Part shown: positions 1 through 7,645 of the stretch, piece after piece
Layout of the letters: each line of letters begins with the position of its first letter
Numbering within the stretch: position 1 is the first letter of the stretch
NCBI GenBank assembly: GCA_910587555.1
Contig: CAJULV010000055.1
Location: forward strand, 1 to 27,013
Length of the DNA stretch: 27,013 nt
Source of the DNA: an uncultured Acetatifactor sp.
Lineage (GTDB): Bacteria > Bacillota > Clostridia > Lachnospirales > Lachnospiraceae
Reading direction: 5' to 3'
Notes under the pieces: generated by a model
Databases searched by the model: none
Seen by the model: only the letters and a program-made list of their open reading frames with translations
What the model was told of the DNA's origin: nothing
Made by a program: the position numbers and the translations under genes

Positions 1-45
1 TATACCACATTTATCCAGAAAAATCATCTGTTTTCAACTAACTTT

Positions 46-73
46 GGAAAGAACCCAGAATTTGGTTCTTTCC
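46..73. repeat. 10-bp perfect inverted repeat (stem-loop)
   Basis: GGAAAGAACC at 46-55 pairs perfectly with GGTTCTTTCC at 64-73 around an 8-nt loop. No T-run follows on either strand, so it is not a clear intrinsic terminator. Its role is unknown. The rest of 1-293 holds no open frame that looks like a gene. Confidence 0.5.
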
Positions 74-293
74 GAACTTCTTTCCGAGCATAGTTGACAT
101 GAAAACTTAATTTCGCCCAAGTGTGTGATATTGCAGACATGATTAGCCAGAATATTTATCAAATCAGCAAACAATGAAAATAGACCGGAATTTTATTCAC
201 CATCGAAACATAGCCGAAACATTTGCTTCGTAAAATGTATAGAATGGGCGCTTCTACAATGCAAAAAACAGTAGGTAAATATTCTCACGACTA

Positions 294-345
294 TAAAAAT
301 ACTTCAGGCCGGATTTATGTCCTGATGACTCCACCCCGGCCTGAA
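294..345 (-). terminator. Rho-independent terminator after the VWA gene
   Basis: On the minus strand, TTCAGGCCGG (345-336) and CCGGCCTGAA (312-303) form a perfect 10-bp GC-rich stem with a 23-nt loop. A U-rich stretch (GTATTTTTA) follows directly. It lies about 25 nt past the stop codon of the VWA gene at 369, as expected for a transcript reading right to left. The loop is longer than usual, but stem and T-tract are both clear. Confidence 0.72.
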
Positions 346-368
346 ACAATGATAAATGTTTGCTTCCC

Positions 369-1040
369 TTATCTTGCTTTGCGCATATGGCGCTTTCTGT
401 AATCTTTCTCGATTTCTTCCTTCCAGCAGGCCGGCACCGCCTCAGCCAGACAGGCATTGGCGCGCACACTGCTGACCGCCCGGCTCACCACATCGTAATT
501 CAGCCTGGTTCCCTCGCTGTCACACTCAAAGTTCACGGCATATTCCTTCTGAATCCCGAACCGCCCTGCCACCTGAATGGCATCTATGTTAGCCCCAAGG
601 AAGAGAAATTCCCATCCATACTTCTCTTTCTGCCGCTCTACCATATCCCTGACCTTCTCATAATCGTAGTGCCTGCTGGCATTCTCCATGCCGTCCGTCG
701 TTATAATGAAAAGGGTCTTCTCCGGCCTGTCTTCCTCCCTCGCATACCTGTGTACGGTGGCAATGTGTTTGACTGCGCCTCCCACGGCGTCCAGCAGCGC
801 GGTACAGCCCCTGACATAGTACGCTTGCTCCGTAATGTGATCCATTTTATCCAGGCTCACCCTGTCATGCAGCACTTCGCTCCTGTCGTCAAAGAGTACC
901 GTGGAAACAATGGCTTCCCCATCTTCCTTCTTCTGCCTGTCCAGCATGGAATTGTATCCGCCTATGGTATCCCCTTCCAGTCCTGCCATGGAGCCGCTCC
1001 TGTCCAAAATAAAAATAATTTCCGTTAATCCCTTTCTCAT
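369..1040 (-). CDS. stand-alone VWA-domain protein
   Basis: A 223-residue soluble protein made almost entirely of one von Willebrand factor A domain. The metal-ion-dependent adhesion site is visible: DRSGSM with D13, S15 and S17, a Thr near residue 80 in a GCT motif, and Asp106 in ITTDGMEN. Such domains bind a divalent cation and a protein partner; the partner here is unknown. The start at 1040 is chosen because GAGG lies 8 nt upstream and the domain begins at once. The open frame runs further upstream to 1244, but only through the repeat element and with non-protein-like sequence. No signal peptide or membrane segment is seen, so it is probably cytoplasmic. No MoxR or other VWA partner gene is adjacent. 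The family call is secure; the biological role is not assigned. Confidence 0.85.
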   Translation of the reverse strand: MRKGLTEIIFILDRSGSMAGLEGDTIGGYNSMLDRQKKEDGEAIVSTVLFDDRSEVLHDRVSLDKMDHITEQAYYVRGCTALLDAVGGAVKHIATVHRYAREEDRPEKTLFIITTDGMENASRHYDYEKVRDMVERQKEKYGWEFLFLGANIDAIQVAGRFGIQKEYAVNFECDSEGTRLNYDVVSRAVSSVRANACLAEAVPACWKEEIEKDYRKRHMRKAR

Positions 1041-1157
1041 ATTCCGTTCCTCGCTTTTCTTTTTGTAATACACCAGAGGACTGCCGCGTGCTGATTTCAA
1101 GCTGCTTCCCCTGAATTGCCTCAAATGCTTCCTTCGGATTGCTGCAGGCATATTTTT

Positions 1158-1295
1158 GTAACAGTTCAGACAGGGCGCTGAACTGTTACGAGAATGCACA
1201 CAAAACGCGAAAAGAATGCGTTTTGGCGCCCGCAAGTCTCGCAAAATTGCACAGAGCGCAATTTTGACTTCGCGAGAGGGGCGCTGAACTGTTAC
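1158..1295. repeat. MITE-like palindromic intergenic element
   Basis: About 138 bp of nested symmetry in the 348-bp gap between the VWA gene and the next gene. The 12-mer at 1158-1169 is the perfect inverted copy of 1178-1189. A 17-bp sequence at 1173-1189 recurs directly at 1279-1295. Between them are two hairpins: 1201-1208 with 1218-1225, and 1242-1250 with 1258-1266; the latter stem is extended by 1237-1242 with 1272-1277. No coding capacity is evident. The layout suggests a small non-autonomous mobile or REP-like repeat with one end duplicated. The rest of the gap (1041-1157 and 1296-1388) shows no clear feature. Confidence 0.6.
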
Positions 1296-1388
1296 ATATT
1301 TTTACTATAATACAAAAAAAGCGTTTCGGGTCTCCTGGCAGGCGACATTTTATCCGACCATCGTGACACGCAACCACCCCACAGAAAG

Positions 1389-2009
1389 TTATTTACTGAA
1401 TCTAATAATAAGAGTTTCTTGCAATGGATACTGAAAAATTTCGTTTCCCCAAGGCATTTCCACACTCAACATTCCATCTGCTATATCAGTAAACAAAAAT
1501 GTACCAACATCTGTTTTTTCTTCTTTCCAATCATCAGAGGGATAAACGAGAATTGTGTGCCTATCCAGATTCAAGGTTTCAAGATGAAGCAGATTTAATT
1601 CTCCAAATGTGTAATACATATCCCCGCTTTCATCAGTTTTCGCATCTTCTATATACCATGAACCTGTACGAAAAGTCTGAATCAAAATTCTTTCGTTATC
1701 TGCAAAACCGTAGTGGGCATTTTCTCCATACAAATAATCAGAATCATACAAAAATCTGAACTGATTATCCACAATTTCAAGTAATACAAACCCTTCTTCA
1801 CTCTCACCCGAAAAGTAAGAAAAAATTACATATCTTTCAGACGGTGACAGCAATAATGAACCACCACCATAACCACCAGAATGGTATGGGAATTGAAATA
1901 TATCTTTTGTCCCATCATTTGAGATTAAAGACAATGAAATGTCATCCTCATCCTGTAGAATAATTTTGCTTCCGTCTGCTATAGTCACAAGATTTACTAA
2001 ATTCCCCAT
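1389..2009 (-). CDS. hypothetical protein, unrecognised family
   Basis: A 206-residue protein with no signal peptide and no membrane segment. ATG at 2009 has GGAGG 10 nt upstream, which supports the start. The sequence is rich in beta-prone and aromatic residues and has a Gly-rich patch (HSGGYGGGS, about residues 43-51). Several short blocks read like strands of a WD40/YncE-style beta-propeller (for example a LLLSPSERYVIFSYFSG-type block and DNERILIQTFRTGSWYIED), but the length would allow only a partial propeller. That is a guess from pattern, not a family assignment. The neighbours (macro-domain gene upstream, VWA gene downstream) give no clear functional hint. The region is AT-richer than its neighbours, which may indicate separate origin. 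Confidence 0.65.
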   Translation of the reverse strand: MGNLVNLVTIADGSKIILQDEDDISLSLISNDGTKDIFQFPYHSGGYGGGSLLLSPSERYVIFSYFSGESEEGFVLLEIVDNQFRFLYDSDYLYGENAHYGFADNERILIQTFRTGSWYIEDAKTDESGDMYYTFGELNLLHLETLNLDRHTILVYPSDDWKEEKTDVGTFLFTDIADGMLSVEMPWGNEIFQYPLQETLIIRFSK

Positions 2010-2080
2010 GAAGGATATACCTCCAATCCCGATTTGTTATTAAACACACGTCCACCGGAACGGACGAACTCCCGAATATT

Positions 2081-3118
2081 TCAGCCGCACCCCAGCAGCG
2101 GCTGTTGGTGCTGAAACAAAGCCGCATTAATGGTATAGATATCATAGACCTTCCGTTCTATAAAATACGTAATAATCAAATCAAATTTACTGCTGGGCGA
2201 TAATGCCATCTCCGCCCTGGAGAGCAGGTCCTTCGTCTCGTCCAGGTTCAGTTCCAGTGCCACCGCAAGCGCCACCGCCGTAATCTTTTTCGGGCGGTAT
2301 TCCGTATTGCAGCGAATCTTGGAAAAAAGCTTTCTGTCAAGATTGGCCTTTTTATATACTTCCACATCCGTCAGACTGCGTTCGTCAATCAGCCGGAACA
2401 GACGCTGCTGAAAGGTTTCCCCCAATTGTGCCACTACGTATTCCAGGCTGCACTCCCGAACCGCCATTGCCTGTTTCGAAAGCTGGCCGGAACGCTTTAA
2501 ACGGGAAGGCACCTTTGTTGGCCTTTCGGCAAAACTATTGTATTTTACCCCGGCACAAACAGCATCACACGCCTTGGCCGTCCTGTCCGCCGCATAATGT
2601 GCGTCAATATAGGAAGCAATATCCGCAGACAGTTTTTCAGGCAACGAAAAGGATTCGCCGTCAAAGACCACCAGCCAGACCAGCATATCCTCATCTGCCA
2701 GGAAACTCCCGATCTCCGCCAGCGCAATCCGCAGCGCCTCCCCCCTGGGCAAACCGTTTGCTCCCGCGGAAATCAGCGGAAACGCAATGCTTTCACAGCC
2801 ATGTTCTCTCGCAAGACGCAGGCTGTTCCTGTAGCAGAGCCTTACCGCCCGGGCTTCCCCCTGCTCCCCGCCCTGCCAAACCGGTCCCACCGTATGTATA
2901 ATATATCCGGCTTTAAGACCGAAAGCATGGGTAATTGCCGCCCCGCCCACCGGAATCCTGCCGATTTTCCTGCGTCCGGCGAGCAGGTTCTCCTCTCCTG
3001 CTGCCTTGTACGTCCTTCCGTTCGTCTCCCCGGAAAATACCGGCCCGGCGTTGGCGACATTGACGATTGCGTCGGCTTTTACTTTTGTAATATCGTGTCT
3101 GATGATTTGAAATGGCAT
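2081..3118 (-). CDS. macro-domain protein with C-terminal helical extension
   Basis: A 345-residue protein. Residues 1 to about 165 form a macro domain, the fold that binds ADP-ribose and related ligands and often removes ADP-ribose or O-acetyl-ADP-ribose. Visible blocks are DAIVNVANAG, a divergent ligand loop (SGETNGRTYKAAG) and YIIHTVGPVW. The usual NAAN is NVAN and the usual GGGVDGAI is changed, so activity may differ from textbook members. The C-terminal hundred residues (from about LFRLIDERSLTD to FQHQQPLLG) are a helical module that I recall as regularly fused to macro domains in Clostridia; it looks regulatory or DNA/protein-binding. The start at 3118 is supported by AGGAG about 10 nt upstream. 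The open frame continues to 3349 only through a duplicated non-protein-like stretch. No operon partner is obvious. Confidence 0.85.
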   Translation of the reverse strand: MPFQIIRHDITKVKADAIVNVANAGPVFSGETNGRTYKAAGEENLLAGRRKIGRIPVGGAAITHAFGLKAGYIIHTVGPVWQGGEQGEARAVRLCYRNSLRLAREHGCESIAFPLISAGANGLPRGEALRIALAEIGSFLADEDMLVWLVVFDGESFSLPEKLSADIASYIDAHYAADRTAKACDAVCAGVKYNSFAERPTKVPSRLKRSGQLSKQAMAVRECSLEYVVAQLGETFQQRLFRLIDERSLTDVEVYKKANLDRKLFSKIRCNTEYRPKKITAVALAVALELNLDETKDLLSRAEMALSPSSKFDLIITYFIERKVYDIYTINAALFQHQQPLLGCG

Positions 3119-3215
3119 CTTTTCTCTGCTCCTGTGCGAAATAGCCGGAACACACCTGTCGGCATCATGTGGGCTGCCCCGAGCCGTCTTATCAATCAGA
3201 TTATAATCGAAAAAG

Positions 3216-3284
3216 GCCTGAATGGCAATTCCCTGGCACGCATTATTACCCAAAGCAGCCTGAATGGCAGTTCCCTGGCACGCA
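3216..3284. repeat. 27-bp direct repeat, period 42
   Basis: The 27-mer at 3216-3242 recurs at 3258-3284 with one mismatch (A to G), giving a 42-nt period. It lies in the 202-nt gap between the lipoprotein stop (3321) and the macro-domain start (3118). It most resembles a partial tandem duplication. No function is inferred. Confidence 0.6.
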
Positions 3285-3320
3285 CACCAACAAAGCTTGC
3301 AAATGATGTCCGCACCGGCA

Positions 3321-4943
3321 TCACGGTTTGCAGTTTTTGCAGGGTTCATATCCCTGGCTGATCAGTTCATCCCTTGTGGCGCTAACCGATAGCTTATTTT
3401 TATCCTTCATCCGTTTTACGCTGGAGCAATCCGGAACATGAAATTTTCCTGTATTTGTATTACAAATATAGGATACGGCTTCCGCTGCCGCTTCTTCCTC
3501 AGGCGCCTCCGTCACTGCAATGGCGGCATCGCCTGATTCTCCCGGCTGCCCTTCCGTCCCTGAAGATCCGGCCGTCTCCTCCCGACTGCCTTCCCCGGAC
3601 ACGCCGTCTTTACCTTCAGATCCGCCCTCACCAGACACGTCATCTTTACCTGCAGATCCGCCCTCACCGGACAAACCGCCTACACCCTCTGCCCCGCTCT
3701 CATCGGACGAACCATCTTCCCCCTCAAAACCGCCCTCACCGGACGAACCAACAGGTTCCCCTGCCTGCCAGGTGTCAGAGGGACTGCAGTTCCACCGGAT
3801 CTCACTGCCGTCGCTGGACAGAACTATACTGCCCTGTTCATCCGTCCGGAACACCTGCACCCCCATTGCACGGAGGCTATTCAGCGTCTCCGCATGGGGA
3901 TGCCCATAGGTATTCCCCTCTCCGCAGCTGATGACCGCATATTCGGGCGAAACTGCCTCCAGAAGCTTTTCGGAGGATGCCGTTCGGCTTCCATGGTGTC
4001 CGGTCTTGTAGACATCGACCTCCTGCAGGCTTCCGCCATCTGCTATTTCCTCCTCTTCCTCCGCTTCCGCATCACCTGTAAAAAGGAAGCGATTATCTCC
4101 ATGCACCAGAAGTAGGGAAACGGAATTATTGTTGCTGTCACTGCCTAATTCAGACGGACCGAGAATTGTAAAAACGGCGTCTCCCAGGAAATACTGCTGT
4201 CCCACCTCGGGCAGCGTCCGCTGATATCCTCTCGCAGTCATGGTATCTACCACATCCCTGTATGTGTTGGTATCTTTTTCCTCATCCGTCATAAATATGG
4301 TTTCACAGTCAAATTTATACAATATAACGTCCATCCCGCCGATATGGTCCTCATCCGGATGCGTACACACCACATATTTCAGAGTTTCCACATTGCGCTT
4401 CCGAAGGTAATTCTGAATTTTGGTTCCCTGATTGTTATCTCCCGCGTCTATCAGCATCGCTTCCCCGCCGCAGAGCAGCAAAGTGCAGTCGCCCTGACCC
4501 ACATCAAGGAAATGGATTTCCAGCTCCTCTGTCACATCCGGGGTGCCTGTGGATAACTCGGACGGCTGCTTCCGGTTCTGCCCGGCTTCATAAGCCGCAT
4601 CCGTGCCTCCCTGTCCGGGCTTAGCTTCGTTTTCCGAACCGGCAGCGCCGCTTTCTTTCCGGCCTTCTGACTGGCCGTGCCCGCCTGTGTTTTCTCCCGG
4701 TTCCTTTTGAGAACTCCCTGCCGCCAACTGCCCTTCGGGGTTTCCGGCTGCCGACTGCCCTCCGGACATCCCTGCTACGGATTGCTCCCCCGCTAATGCC
4801 AAATCTGCAGCCGCGGCTTCTCCTGAAACAATGACAGAACCTCCGTTGTCCCAAACCTCTGCCTGTTGGGGATTGGCACATGCCGAGAGCGCCAGCAGCA
4901 GCCCGGCAAGGGCCAAAAGAATGCTGCACTTTGTCTTTTTCAT
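3321..4943 (-). CDS. secreted lipoprotein with ComEC-like MBL-fold hydrolase domain
   Basis: A 540-residue lipoprotein. Residues 1-22 form a signal peptide with lipobox LSAC, so Cys22 is the likely lipidated residue and the protein is anchored outside the membrane. A low-complexity Ser/Gly/Glu linker follows to about 140. Residues about 141-385 are a metallo-beta-lactamase fold of the ComEC/Rec2 C-terminal type: FLDVGQGD, LIDAGD, THPDEDHIGG (metal ligands at 194-200), FTGDAE and TGHHGS. A second acidic SGEGG-type repetitive linker covers about 388-475; its DNA shows 36-bp tandem units at 3601-3672. The last 49 residues carry a small Cys/His module (KFHVPDC...PCKNC) often found at the end of secreted clostridial nucleases and MBL proteins. 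Secreted nuclease or phosphodiesterase activity is the likely role, unproven here. It is not full ComEC: no membrane channel is present. Confidence 0.88.
   Translation of the reverse strand: MKKTKCSILLALAGLLLALSACANPQQAEVWDNGGSVIVSGEAAAADLALAGEQSVAGMSGGQSAAGNPEGQLAAGSSQKEPGENTGGHGQSEGRKESGAAGSENEAKPGQGGTDAAYEAGQNRKQPSELSTGTPDVTEELEIHFLDVGQGDCTLLLCGGEAMLIDAGDNNQGTKIQNYLRKRNVETLKYVVCTHPDEDHIGGMDVILYKFDCETIFMTDEEKDTNTYRDVVDTMTARGYQRTLPEVGQQYFLGDAVFTILGPSELGSDSNNNSVSLLLVHGDNRFLFTGDAEAEEEEEIADGGSLQEVDVYKTGHHGSRTASSEKLLEAVSPEYAVISCGEGNTYGHPHAETLNSLRAMGVQVFRTDEQGSIVLSSDGSEIRWNCSPSDTWQAGEPVGSSGEGGFEGEDGSSDESGAEGVGGLSGEGGSAGKDDVSGEGGSEGKDGVSGEGSREETAGSSGTEGQPGESGDAAIAVTEAPEEEAAAEAVSYICNTNTGKFHVPDCSSVKRMKDKNKLSVSATRDELISQGYEPCKNCKP
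3601..3672. repeat. 36-bp tandem repeat inside the lipoprotein linker
   Basis: Two near-identical 36-bp units, 3601-3636 and 3637-3672, differ at a few positions. Degenerate copies continue toward 3760. They encode the SGEGGS-type acidic linker. Period 36 keeps the frame, so copy number can change linker length without breaking the gene. Confidence 0.6.
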
Positions 4944-5030
4944 TACACTTTCTCCTTTGTTTCCGCCTGTTTTCCGTCACCTCTGTCTTTTACGGCTGCC
5001 ATCCTCCATGCGTTTTACTGTAAATTCACG

Positions 5031-5126
5031 GGGCTGCCGCATTAAGGGGTCATGGACACTGTATATAGATATGTCTGATTACCGGACATCCTGTACCTTG
5101 TGTAGAATTACTTAATGCAACAGCCC
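5031..5126. repeat. short element with MITE-like terminal inverted repeats
   Basis: The 16-mer at 5031-5046 matches the reverse complement of 5111-5126 at 14 of 16 positions; the consensus reads like GGGCTGTTGCATTAAG. These bound a 96-bp non-coding stretch. The ends resemble transposon terminal repeats, but no transposase and no clear target duplication are seen. It lies between the predicted promoter at 5175-5183 and the lipoprotein start at 4943, so it would be in the 5' leader of that transcript. Confidence 0.4.
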
Positions 5127-5174
5127 TTATGATTCCGCATGGGGACAACCTGAAAGATGGAGGTTACTGTGAAT

Positions 5175-5183
5175 ATTATAGCA
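5175..5183 (-). promoter_or_regulatory. extended -10 promoter candidate for the lipoprotein gene
   Basis: The minus strand reads TGCTATAAT, a consensus -10 with the TGn extension. No good TTGACA lies 16-18 nt upstream, which an extended -10 can tolerate. It would yield a leader of about 230 nt to the lipoprotein ATG at 4943. The 366-bp gap (4944-5309) otherwise holds the small inverted-repeat element and the stem-loop after the acyltransferase gene. Confidence 0.42.
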
Positions 5184-5260
5184 GAATGAACCGGATTTTG
5201 TTACCCCGATGCGGGGAAAAAGAAAAATATCCGCACTGCAGATCTTAAAGTGCTTGCTCC

Positions 5261-5304
5261 TGGGACAGCCCGCCATGTATACCAAGCACATGCCTGCTGT
5301 CCCA
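5261..5304 (-). terminator. stem-loop just after the acyltransferase stop, possible operon end
   Basis: TGGGACAGC (minus strand, 5304-5296) pairs with GCTGTCCCA (5269-5261), with an inner CATGT/ACATG pairing. It begins 5 nt after the acyltransferase TAG. It marks the probable 3' end of the polysaccharide operon. No U-run follows directly, so it may be a weak or Rho-assisted terminator or an RNA-stabilising hairpin. Confidence 0.4.
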
Positions 5305-5309
5305 TTTTC

Positions 5310-6379
5310 CTACTTCCCCCTCGCACTGTACCAGTCCAGAAAAGGAACCTCTAAAAACCGAATACGGAACATATCAATCAAAGTACAGACAACGTAAATT
5401 CCCAAAACAGCCCCTACGGCATGAACCGCAAAAAAAGGTTCGTAAAAAGCAGATGCATTATCCAACACGTCTCTCCAAAGCCAGTGTCTCATGATATCGC
5501 TGTTGGCATGTATCATCAAAACCCCAAAGGCAGACGCTGCTATGCCGTTAATCCATGAACGGTATTTCATATTGCAATTTTTGAAAAAAAGAAAGGCACT
5601 CACTGACAGCGCAACCGCCAGCAGCTTATTAGAATCGGCCACAAAGTGATAATATATCCCCTTCCCAAACCGCGAATAAACCCATGCCCCAGCCAGCACA
5701 CTTCCCCATGACAGCAGCAGGGAAACTGTCACAAATACCAGACATAACCTTTGATTGCCAAATATCTCCTTCGGGTACAGGCGGATATAGGACGCAATAA
5801 AGTACAGCACCATAAACCAACCCACATAGGTAAATGCTTCCGGCGCTTTCAGAAAAGTCTGCAGAACACTTCCTGTCAGAAGACACAGCCCCACCAGAAG
5901 CAGATGCTGCCTTTCATCCATCGCCTTGATCAGCAGATTCAAATGAGGGATAAATAAATAAAATACCAAATAAGAACCTGTAAAGCCTGTACCGATACCA
6001 TAGACCGGCAGCAGCGTCTTGATCATTTCCTTCACCGAAAACTGCGCATATCCGCTGATGAGAAAAAGAAAGTAAATTACAATTTTATAGAATTCGATTT
6101 CCAGCAAAAGCTTCAGGAATTTCCGGGCGCTGATATTGGATTTGCACATAAAATATCCTGTAACAAGCACAAAACAGTTAATTCCCGTTTTCCCTCCCCA
6201 TCCAAACAGCAGACTGAATATGGAGGGAAAAGTCAGTACATTTTCCCTGGTGATCTCCTCCATTATTCCCGAATTTACCACATAATGATGGGCAACTATA
6301 CACAACATGGTCACGATACGGAAAAGCTCTATTGACGAATCTCTTTTACCCCCCCGAGCCGATTTTCTCTATCTTCCAT
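5310..6379 (-). CDS. acyltransferase-3 family membrane protein, frameshifted at codons 9-11
   Basis: A polytopic membrane O-acyltransferase (Acyl_transf_3 family) that would acetylate a sugar of the surface polymer. The open frame from 6314 already covers most of it: AHHYVVNSG with the conserved His, then about ten hydrophobic segments. The true start is probably ATG at 6379, which has a strong GGGGAGAGG site 7 nt upstream. As written, that frame reads MEDRENRLGG and then hits TAG after 16 codons because of the G7 run at 6355-6349. One added G joins it to KRDSSIELFRIVTM, the typical N-terminus of this family, giving 356 residues. The internal GTG at 6314 has no ribosome site, so the gene looks OFF at G7. 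It is the last gene of the polysaccharide operon. The alternative is a one-base assembly error. Confidence 0.82.
6349..6355 (-). repeat. G7 tract in the acyltransferase 5' end
   Basis: Seven G on the coding strand (CTC GGG GGG GTA), about 25 nt after the ATG. G7 leads to a 16-codon dead end; G8 opens the full acyltransferase. A 5'-proximal position is typical of on/off simple-sequence contingency loci. Confidence 0.8.
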
Positions 6380-6462
6380 CTCTGTTCCTCTCCCCTTTTT
6401 ATATTAACGGATATTCTATATTTCTCTTTAGCTTTCGTGTATTTGAATGCAAAAAATATATA

Positions 6463-7569
6463 TCATGTTCTGCAGCTTAATATAATCTCACAGATCCTGT
6501 CCACGTCCTCCAACGCCAGATCCGCATAAAGAGGCAGGGTCAGGACTCTCTTACTGATATGTAAGGCTACAGGCGTCTCGTTTACATCATACTCCCTGTG
6601 AAAACAGGAGAAGGTATTGGTCAGCGGGTAGAAATACTTCCTTGCCCCGATACCATTCTCTGCCAGTTTGTCGAACACTTCCGCCCGGCTTGCCCCGAAC
6701 ACTTTTTCCTCAAAAACTACAGGGAAATAGGCGTAATTGGATTTCACCTCCGGCTGCGGGGCATTCAGCTGCAGGCCTTCCACACCCTCCAGATGCTCCA
6801 GATACCGCTCAGTGACCTGTCTTCTTTTGGCAATCTCCTCTTCCACATGCCGCAGATTGCACAGTCCCATGGCCGCGCAGAACTCGTTCATCTTTGCGTT
6901 GGCCCCTACCGCGCTGACCTCCTCCGGCCCGTGGATGCCGAAGTTTTTCAGCTCATATAGCACATTGCCCAGACGCTCATCCCGGAAGCAGACCGCGCCT
7001 CCCTCAATGCTGTTGAACACCTTTGTGGCATGGAAGCTGAAGCAGGAAGCATCCCCGAAGCTGCCGATTCCCCTTCCCTTATAGGTCTCCCCAAAGGAAT
7101 GGGCGGCATCATAGATGACCTTCAGCTCATATTTGTGGGCAATCCGCTGAATTTCCTCCACATTGCACACATTGCCGTATACATGCACCGGCATGATGGC
7201 GCAGGTGCGGTCCGTAATCAGGCGTTCTATTTTTTCGGCATCTATGGTATAAGTAACGGGATCAATATCGCAGAACACCGGGGTCAGCCCGTTCCGCACA
7301 ATGGCGTGGGTGGTTGAGGCAAAGGTAAACGGCGTGGTGATCACTTCCCCCTGCAGGTTCATGGCCTGTAGGGTCAGTTCCAACGCCATGTGGCCGTTGG
7401 TCAGCAGCTCCACGCTGGCAACGTCAAGGTACTTTTGCAGCTCCTTCTGGAGTTCCTTATGCTTGATGCCCATGTTGGTCAGCCAACGGGAATCCCAGAG
7501 GCTTTCTATTTCATTCATGTATTCTGTTAATTCCGGCATGGAAGACCGGGTTACCAGTATTTTAGACAT
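6463..7569 (-). CDS. DegT/DnrJ/EryC1/StrS sugar aminotransferase
   Basis: A PLP-dependent aminotransferase of 368 residues that converts a nucleotide-linked keto-deoxy sugar to an amino sugar; VioA- or FdtB-type activity on a dTDP-4- or 3-keto-6-deoxy hexose is likely. Visible features: TNGHMALEL around 57-65, the PLP-contacting Asp154 in VIYDAAHSFG, and the Schiff-base Lys183 in SFHATKVFNSIEGG. The start at 7569 (MSKILV) follows a GGGAGGG site by 6 nt; an upstream in-frame ATG at 7593 lacks one. The gene is visibly GC-richer than its neighbours. It sits beside two ATP-grasp ligases and an acyltransferase, which suggests that the new amine is the acceptor for acylation. Its substrate would need RmlA/RmlB-type enzymes that are not in this window. 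Sugar and regiochemistry cannot be read from sequence alone. Confidence 0.9.
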   Translation of the reverse strand: MSKILVTRSSMPELTEYMNEIESLWDSRWLTNMGIKHKELQKELQKYLDVASVELLTNGHMALELTLQAMNLQGEVITTPFTFASTTHAIVRNGLTPVFCDIDPVTYTIDAEKIERLITDRTCAIMPVHVYGNVCNVEEIQRIAHKYELKVIYDAAHSFGETYKGRGIGSFGDASCFSFHATKVFNSIEGGAVCFRDERLGNVLYELKNFGIHGPEEVSAVGANAKMNEFCAAMGLCNLRHVEEEIAKRRQVTERYLEHLEGVEGLQLNAPQPEVKSNYAYFPVVFEEKVFGASRAEVFDKLAENGIGARKYFYPLTNTFSCFHREYDVNETPVALHISKRVLTLPLYADLALEDVDRICEIILSCRT

Positions 7570-7645
7570 ATTTTTCCCTCCCGCCTGCGGCAAATGTGTC
7601 CCAGGATACTATAGAAACCAAACAGGCATACAGCGCTATCGTGAT

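Noticed and set aside
94..122. TTGACA at 94-99 as a plus-strand promoter.
   Set aside because: No acceptable -10 at 16-18 nt spacing and no plus-strand gene downstream.
360..1028. Plus-strand frame of 222 codons.
   Set aside because: It is antisense to the VWA gene, which has clear MIDAS residues and a terminator on the minus strand.
1311..1388. Terminator after the gene at 1389, based on a T7 run on the minus strand.
   Set aside because: No stable stem precedes the T-run; the nearby CCTG/CAGG pairing leaves an impossible one-base loop.
2035..2080. Terminator after the macro-domain gene.
   Set aside because: Only a 5-bp stem (CGTCC/GGACG) with a poor T-tract; too weak to claim.
3455..3931. 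Long plus-strand frames rich in Pro, Ser and Arg.
   Set aside because: They are antisense to the repetitive linker of the lipoprotein gene, whose frame has a lipobox, a real domain and a fitting ribosome site. Low-complexity DNA leaves several frames open.
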